Below the pieces are notes generated by a model. That model worked only from the letters and a program-made list of their open reading frames with translations, did not search any database and had not been told where the DNA came from. 64,000 bases of DNA, taken from assembly GCF_000378145.1 (NCBI RefSeq), contig NZ_KB899281.1, positions 62,001-126,000 on the forward strand, given 5' to 3'. Positions 59,367 to 64,000 of this stretch are shown here, in pieces. Source of the DNA: Saccharibacillus kuerlensis DSM 22868. Lineage in GTDB: Bacteria > Bacillota > Bacilli > Paenibacillales > Paenibacillaceae. The position numbers were made by a program, and so were the translations under genes. Every line of letters begins with the position of its first letter. Position 1 is the stretch's first letter.

Positions 59367-60806
59367 CTACTGAGGAAGTTCCAGCGAGAAAGTTGTACCC
59401 GAAGGACTGCTGCTTCGCAGAAGCAGTTCTCCGCCTTGGGCGCGCGCCAACAGTCGACTGTAGGTAAGACCAAGCCCGAGCCCTCGCGCACGACGTTTTT
59501 TCTCCTCACTGCGAAAGAATCGATCAAAAATGTAATCGCGATCTTGTTCGGGAATTCCTGCGCCATTGTCGGCAATTTGAACTTCGATACGACCGACAGA
59601 CTCGCGAATCGTAATCTGCAGACAAAGTGGGCGATCAGGATGTGCGGCCTGCTGTCCATTGTTGAGCAGGTTGACGACGATCTGTTGAATGCGCATAGCA
59701 TCGCCGGTTGTATAAATCAATCCTTCCGGAAAATCATAGACAATATTTATCGAATCGCATTCATGAGGGAGCTTCCATTGATAAACGATTTCCGATACAA
59801 GCAGCTTGAGATCAATTCGATCGCGTCGTACAGAGACATTGCCGGAGGAAAAGGCGTTGTAATCGAGCAGATCCGCAATCATTCGTTCCATCCTGTCCGA
59901 TTCCTGCAGCGCAATATCGAGAAATTCTTTGGCTTCTTCGCCGTTTACCACATTGTCGCGAACGGCCATAACCAACCCTTTGATTGAAGTAACAGGAGTT
60001 TTCAATTCATGTGTAACCCCTGCCAATGATAGCTCTCGCCATTCTTCGAGCTGATTTAGTCTTCCGGCCATGCCGCGGAAAGAATCAACCAGTTCGCCAA
60101 GCTCGCGTTCGCCGGTTTCAATTTCCAGATTGACATCATAATGTCCACTGCGAATCTGACGGGCGCTTTCGGCTACGCGCCGAATAGGCCGGGACAGCTT
60201 ACGCGAGAGCAGATAGATCGTAAACCAGCCGGATAGAGCGAGTGCTCCGAATACGGCGGCAAATAGAATCAACTCCCGGGAGCTGTAAGCCGGAGTTTTG
60301 CGAAATTGGCTGATATAAACTCCGCCGATCTCCTGACCATTCTGCATGATAGGCGTCTTGATCAGCTGATATTCCGGTTCGCCTGAACGCAGACTTGGAT
60401 TTAATTTCTCCTGAATCTGTCTCTCGGTCATTTGAGGTCGGGTAAACAGCGCGTTGCCCTGCAGATCGGTAACAAGAAGGCAGACATCAAGATTCATGTT
60501 AAACAATTCCATGCGTTGATCCAGAATTCTGTTCAGATTTTCCGGAATGGTCAGAGAGCCGGAAGGGGCTTCGACCCTGTCCGCGACCTCCTGACCGAGC
60601 ATGGCCGCGGTGCGTGAGCGGTTCTCCATCGCCGTTTCTCGAATACCGTACAGAGCCACTCCCACAATGATTGCGAGAGCCGCAAATAAAATCAGAAAAT
60701 AGCGCAGCGTCCAATAGGTCAGAATGGAAGTCGCTCTGCGCTCGCCTGCGCTTCCTTTCTCTAGCCATCTCGGCGTCGTCAGATTCTGGTTTTTTCGGCG
60801 ATCCAA
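59367..60806 (-). CDS. Sensor histidine kinase with HAMP domain
   Basis: A 479-residue membrane kinase. Two transmembrane helices (about 32-52 and 178-200) enclose an extracytoplasmic sensor domain. A HAMP region with LSRPIRRVAESARQI follows, then the H box GVTHELKTPVTSIKG, N box VNLLNNGQQAA, and G boxes IADNGAGIPE and GLGLGLTYS. The start is taken as the TTG at 60806, after GGGG at 8 nt, which lies inside the end of the regulator gene. No ATG exists before the first helix. It pairs with the response regulator just upstream. Confidence 0.9.
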   Translation of the reverse strand: MDRRKNQNLTTPRWLEKGSAGERRATSILTYWTLRYFLILFAALAIIVGVALYGIRETAMENRSRTAAMLGQEVADRVEAPSGSLTIPENLNRILDQRMELFNMNLDVCLLVTDLQGNALFTRPQMTERQIQEKLNPSLRSGEPEYQLIKTPIMQNGQEIGGVYISQFRKTPAYSSRELILFAAVFGALALSGWFTIYLLSRKLSRPIRRVAESARQIRSGHYDVNLEIETGERELGELVDSFRGMAGRLNQLEEWRELSLAGVTHELKTPVTSIKGLVMAVRDNVVNGEEAKEFLDIALQESDRMERMIADLLDYNAFSSGNVSVRRDRIDLKLLVSEIVYQWKLPHECDSINIVYDFPEGLIYTTGDAMRIQQIVVNLLNNGQQAAHPDRPLCLQITIRESVGRIEVQIADNGAGIPEQDRDYIFDRFFRSEEKKRRARGLGLGLTYSRLLARAQGGELLLRSSSPSGTTFSLELPQ

Positions 60807-61480
60807 AATTGATACCCCGTTCCTCGTAGAGTACGAATCTCGCCGTTCTCCGGCGGCCAATGCGACAGTGCTTGACGCAATCTCTTGATTGAAAGGTCGA
60901 CCGCGCGGTCGCTGCCCTCATAATCGATGCCCCATACATTTTCGATCAGCTGTTCCCGTGTGAACATCTGGTTTGGATACTCCGACAAGAAAAGCAGCAG
61001 CGACAAATCGCGCGGCGTGAGCGGCACTTCTGCTCCATTGAGTGACACCCGCTGGGCGCTGTTATCAATAACCAATGTACCAAAACTTTTACTGGTATCC
61101 GAACCGCTGTAGACAGGTCGTCTGCGCAGCACCGCGTTGACCCGTGCAACGACTTCTTCGGGTACGAACGGTTTGGTCATATAATCGTCTGCTCCACTAT
61201 TCAAGCCGTTCAGCCGGTAGTCGACATCACCCAGCGCAGTCAGCATAATAACCGGGCATGAGCTGTGATTGCGAATCTTTTGGAGAATCTCCCAACCGTC
61301 CATGCCGGGCAGCATAATATCGAGCAGAACAAGTACAGGCCGCGTTTCTTCAAATTTTTGCATCGCAAGGTTTCCGTCGGATACCCGTTCCACCTTGAAT
61401 CCGGCTTTTTTCAAATAGGCTGCGAGCACCCTTGCAATTGCTTCTTCATCCTCAATAATCAGAATGGTTGTCACTCGCAT
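60779..61480 (-). CDS. OmpR/PhoB-family response regulator
   Basis: A 233-residue regulator partnered with the kinase it overlaps by 28 nt. The receiver is complete: acidic pair in LIIEDEEA, phospho-Asp in LLDIMLPGMDG and Lys in YMTKPF. The C-terminal winged helix has LTPRDLSLLLFLSE, AVDLSIKRLRQAL and TLRGTGYQFW. GAAGGGAAG precedes the ATG at 61480. Target genes are not evident; the adjacent divergent YceI gene is one candidate. Confidence 0.94.
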   Translation of the reverse strand: MRVTTILIIEDEEAIARVLAAYLKKAGFKVERVSDGNLAMQKFEETRPVLVLLDIMLPGMDGWEILQKIRNHSSCPVIMLTALGDVDYRLNGLNSGADDYMTKPFVPEEVVARVNAVLRRRPVYSGSDTSKSFGTLVIDNSAQRVSLNGAEVPLTPRDLSLLLFLSEYPNQMFTREQLIENVWGIDYEGSDRAVDLSIKRLRQALSHWPPENGEIRTLRGTGYQFWIAEKTRI

Positions 61481-61692
61481 CTTCCCTTCATATCTGATGG
61501 TCCTCTTGCGTAATTGCGCAGCTTTGTTTTATTGCTGTGGCTTCTATTCTACAAACAAAAAAGATGAGAACAAGCTTTTTTGAAGATTTTATACCATTTC
61601 AGACAATATATTTTTAAAAGCCCCCTTTGACATATGCCCGACACATTGAACAATTATGATACTAAAAAATAGATATGCAGGAGGAGAAGATC

Positions 61693-62412
61693 ATGAACAA
61701 AAAAGCGAGGAATTGGATTATTGCAGCGTCAGCAGTTGTTATTATCGGCGGGGCAGGAGCTTATACATGGATGAACAATTATCTGGGCAACAAGGTGGAA
61801 ATTGAAAGTGTACTTCCAACTCAGGCAGCGAGCACAAGTCCTGCATTGGGATCGACAGCGGAAGCCGCTGGTGCCGAAACGGTGATCGCAGCGGACGAAC
61901 TGAACGGAGCTTGGGAAATTACAGAAGATTCCAAAGTATACTTTTCCGTAACGACTTCGCAGGAACCAGTCAACTTTGTTAACGATCAGGTCAGCGGAAC
62001 ATGGGAAGTAAACGTTAACGATGCGACACAGATGAGCGGCAGCGGAGCTATCGAAATTGATGCGATCGATTCGGGCAACGCACAGCGCGACGAACATATC
62101 AAGAGCGACGATTATTTCCAGATGGGCCAATATCCACAGGCGACGTTTACTGCACAATCGTTTGAGGGAGTGCCGGAAGAATGGACGGAAGGCGAATTGT
62201 ACGACTTTGTGATGGAGGGTACTCTGACGGTTCGGGGAATCGAAAAGCCTGTAAAGTTTGACGCAAAAACATCTTACCAGGATGGCAAGCTTCTCCTGTC
62301 CGGTACAACGACGGTCACCTTCGAAGACTTTGGATTGGAAAATCCGCATTCGGTCGTACTGAGTACAGAGAACAACATTAACGTACAGCTGGAACTTGCC
62401 CTCGAAAAGTAA
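61693..62412 (+). CDS. Membrane-anchored YceI-family lipid-binding protein
   Basis: A 239-residue protein with an N-terminal transmembrane or signal segment (WIIAASAVVIIGGAGAYTW), a linker, and a YceI lipocalin-like barrel from about residue 72. The barrel shows FVNDQVSGTWEVN, RDEHIKSDDYFQMGQYPQAT and LTVRGIEKPVKFDAK. Relatives bind polyprenoid lipids such as isoprenoid quinones; the ligand here is unknown. The ATG at 61693 follows GGAGGAG. It is divergent from the two-component system across about 210 nt. Confidence 0.92.
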   Translation: MNKKARNWIIAASAVVIIGGAGAYTWMNNYLGNKVEIESVLPTQAASTSPALGSTAEAAGAETVIAADELNGAWEITEDSKVYFSVTTSQEPVNFVNDQVSGTWEVNVNDATQMSGSGAIEIDAIDSGNAQRDEHIKSDDYFQMGQYPQATFTAQSFEGVPEEWTEGELYDFVMEGTLTVRGIEKPVKFDAKTSYQDGKLLLSGTTTVTFEDFGLENPHSVVLSTENNINVQLELALEK

Positions 62413-62745
62413 AACGAAGTAGGTCAAGCCACCAAGAAGACAAAGCAAGCAAAGCCAGTAAAATGAAGTGAGTCAGTATAAATCAGGAAAAATAAGGTAA
62501 GCAGATGTCGGTTGAACACGCACGACAACTGAGCAGAACCCATAAACCTTGCTGTGGAACAGTTGAATTCCCGGCAGGGTTTTTTGGTATGCAAAAAATG
62601 AAGATGTAATACAATAAAAGCAAGGAAGAAGACGAGAAGAGGAAACGGAAATAAAAAGAGCGAACGGATGGGTGATTATGGAAGGGCGCTTTGCGGTATG
62701 TTGTTATTATGGTTTTGAATCGAATTACTGGAAAGGAAGCTGCTT
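62413..62745 (+). other. Gap between the YceI gene and uvsE
   Basis: About 330 nt without a gene. It holds a terminator at 62545-62585; the rest is purine-rich and AT-rich with no recognisable element. No LexA-type box was found in front of uvsE. Confidence 0.5.
62545..62585 (+). terminator. Terminator after the YceI gene
   Basis: AAACCTTGCTG pairs with CGGCAGGGTTT (two G-U pairs) around an 18-nt loop, then TTTTTT. Confidence 0.75.
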
Positions 62746-63747
62746 ATGATCGTTCGTTTCGGATATGTCGCCATGTCGCTTGAAATTAAAGATTCCTCGC
62801 CTTCCAAAACAATGACGATGGCCCGCTTTGCCAAACTGCCCGACCGTGAGGCAGGACTTAGAGAGCTGGAACGCATCGCCACCGTTAATCTGCACAATAC
62901 GCTGCGTCTGCTGCGTCATAATGTGGCGGAAGGAATCGAAGTGTATCGCTTTTCCTCCAAGTTAATCCCGCTGGCTACTCATGCCGATTTGCTTGATTGG
63001 GATCCTTTTGCTGCATTAGCGGAACCTTTTGCTGAGATTGGAGCTTATGTGCGCAAGCATAATCTGCGGGTGTCTTTTCACCCCGATCACTTTACTGTAC
63101 TGAGCACGCCAAGGCCGGAGGTGCTGATCGGATCAATCCGCGACTTGCGGTATCACGTGCGGATGCTTGAAGCGATGGGGCTGGATGCCCGTGCAAAAAA
63201 TAATATCCACATCGGCGGCGCTTACGGAGATAAGCCTGTCGCTGCCGATCGTTTCGTCGAACATTTTGAACAATTGGATTCCGATATTCAGACCCGAATT
63301 ACGCTGGAAAATGACGACAAGACTTTTACGACCGGAGAAACGCTCGCTGTAGCGCAGCGTACCGGCCTGCCGATGGTGCTCGATATTCACCATCACTGGG
63401 TGAACAGCGCGGGCGAACCAGCGTCCGATTGGTGGCCTGAAGTGGCGCGTACCTGGGAATCGCCGCTGGCCCGAACAGATCTGGCAGAAGGAGAGATGCT
63501 GCCGCCGAAGATTCATGCGTCAAGCCCGAAAAGCGAGACCGATCGTCGCAGCCATGCCGATGGTGTAGAAGCGAGACCACTGCTCGACTTTCTGCGGGAA
63601 GCGGCCAAGACGTCCCCGCATATTGACGTGATGCTGGAAGCCAAGCATAAAGACAAAGCGCTTTTCCAGCTGATGCGTGATCTTCATGCTTATCAGGGAG
63701 AGGGAGTGAAGATTCTAGGCGGGGCAAGTATTGAAGTGCAGCCGTAG
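62746..63747 (+). CDS. uvsE: UV damage endonuclease UvsE
   Basis: Cuts DNA 5' to UV photoproducts, a nucleotide-excision-independent repair entry. The 333-residue TIM-barrel protein opens with RFGYVAMSLEI and contains VSFHPDHFTVLSTP, NIHIGGAYGDK, ITLENDDKTFTTGE, VLDIHHHWVN and KIHASSPK. These hold the metal-binding His, Glu and Asp residues of the family. GGAAAGGAAG precedes the ATG. It appears monocistronic and ends with its own terminator. Confidence 0.95.
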   Translation: MIVRFGYVAMSLEIKDSSPSKTMTMARFAKLPDREAGLRELERIATVNLHNTLRLLRHNVAEGIEVYRFSSKLIPLATHADLLDWDPFAALAEPFAEIGAYVRKHNLRVSFHPDHFTVLSTPRPEVLIGSIRDLRYHVRMLEAMGLDARAKNNIHIGGAYGDKPVAADRFVEHFEQLDSDIQTRITLENDDKTFTTGETLAVAQRTGLPMVLDIHHHWVNSAGEPASDWWPEVARTWESPLARTDLAEGEMLPPKIHASSPKSETDRRSHADGVEARPLLDFLREAAKTSPHIDVMLEAKHKDKALFQLMRDLHAYQGEGVKILGGASIEVQP

Positions 63748-63811
63748 AAAAGAATCGAAAAACGCAAAAGTTTGCGCGGCTGCGCGGCATGCGTATACGT
63801 TTTACAACTGA

Positions 63812-63872
63812 AGAGCTTTGTTCCGCTGTATGTTTACAACATACACCAGTAGGCGGAACAAGGCTTTTTTTT
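63812..63872 (+). terminator. Terminator after uvsE
   Basis: AGCTTTGTTCCGC pairs with GCGGAACAAGGCT, with an inner TGTATGTT/AACATACA pair, followed by TTTTTTT. Confidence 0.9.
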
Positions 63873-63918
63873 GCAGCAAACAGTTATTTAAGCTAGAATA
63901 TTTATGAAAGCGATATCA
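63871..63918 (+). promoter_or_regulatory. Promoter and cre-like site before the oxidoreductase gene
   Basis: TTGCAG (63871-63876) and TAGAAT (63894-63899) are 17 nt apart. TGAAAGCGATATCA (63905-63918) matches the cre consensus at all but one position and lies at the expected start of transcription. Confidence 0.6.
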
Positions 63919-63953
63919 AAAACAAGGGATGGCCGGAAAGGCGGAGAATTTTC

Positions 63954-64000
63954 TTGAGTGATTTCGTAAATGTAGGCATGATCGGCTACAAGTTTATGGG
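63954..64000 (+). CDS. Start of a Gfo/Idh/MocA-family oxidoreductase (runs off the window)
   Basis: Sixteen codons from a TTG at 63954, with GGAG 7 nt upstream: the product opens MSDFVNVGMIGYKFMG. VGMIGYKFMG is the opening Rossmann strand of the Gfo/Idh/MocA sugar dehydrogenase family. The cre-like site upstream fits a sugar-use role. Only the first residues are visible, so the identity is tentative. Confidence 0.6.
   Translation, partial: MSDFVNVGMIGYKFM

Noticed and set aside
59207-59467. 86-codon plus-strand frame opposite the end of the histidine kinase gene
   Set aside because: It runs through the kinase terminator hairpin and the 3' end of a confident kinase gene; no family resemblance.
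1-64000. CRISPR arrays, insertion sequences, prophage genes or integrative elements
   Set aside because: No regularly spaced repeats, transposase, integrase or phage structural genes were seen, and no abrupt change in coding style.

Overview
The window reads as a chromosomal segment of a Gram-positive Bacillota, most likely Paenibacillaceae (Paenibacillus or a close relative). This is inferred from protein style and is not a species identification. The signs are an SLH-domain protein, an amidase with a copper-amine-oxidase-like stalk, a T-box leader, LplB/LplC-type sugar permeases, YjfB, YvyF, PerR/KatA and AGGAGG-type ribosome binding sites. No prophage, insertion sequence or CRISPR array was seen. 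Most of the window is compact core genome with one carbohydrate-use island.

Layout. 1-2.0 kb: proB and the 5' part of proA on the minus strand, behind a T-box leader whose specifier reads CCU (proline). 2.1-5.3 kb: a LysR regulator divergent from leuC-leuD. 5.7-10 kb: two surface genes (amidase, SLH protein). 10.1-15 kb: nth, a small unknown gene and a giant tandem dynamin-like GTPase. 15.2-17.6 kb: a membrane PAS-GGDEF-EAL protein. 17.8-19.7 kb: S66 peptidase and an MsrA-MsrB fusion whose MsrB half lacks its catalytic residues.

19.8-32.2 kb is a pectin/rhamnogalacturonan oligosaccharide island. It holds a membrane AraC-type sensor-regulator, two ABC permeases facing away from each other across a canonical cre site, a lipoprotein binding protein, and five enzymes without signal peptides: YteR (GH105), GH28, an alpha/beta-hydrolase esterase, pectin methylesterase and GH43. 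The import ATPase is not here and is presumably shared. The set implies import of oligomers followed by cytoplasmic de-esterification and hydrolysis.

32.7-46.9 kb: a heterodimeric ABC exporter, purT plus a GNAT gene, a secreted CAP protein, tRNA-Lys(CTT), an SGNH hydrolase, a BcrA-type ABC pair, and parE-parC. 47.2-51.6 kb: an RNA methyltransferase and pseudouridine synthase pair, a Fur-box-controlled flavodoxin with an unknown partner gene, a double GNAT protein and YjfB.

51.6-55.1 kb is a peroxide-stress block: an unassigned ~440-nt non-coding transcript with its own near-consensus promoter and terminator, perR with a PerR box over its -10, a response regulator with a degenerate receiver overlapping perR, and katA. 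55.1-64 kb: a KAS III-like enzyme lacking its His/Asn catalytic pair together with a small possibly STAS-like protein, a UbiD-family decarboxylase, YvyF, a two-component system, a YceI protein, the UV endonuclease UvsE, and the start of a Gfo/Idh/MocA oxidoreductase.

The strongest candidates for something undescribed are the ~440-nt RNA next to perR, the KAS III-like/STAS-like gene pair, and the unknown gene coupled to the Fur-controlled flavodoxin. All calls come from reading the sequence; no database search was possible.
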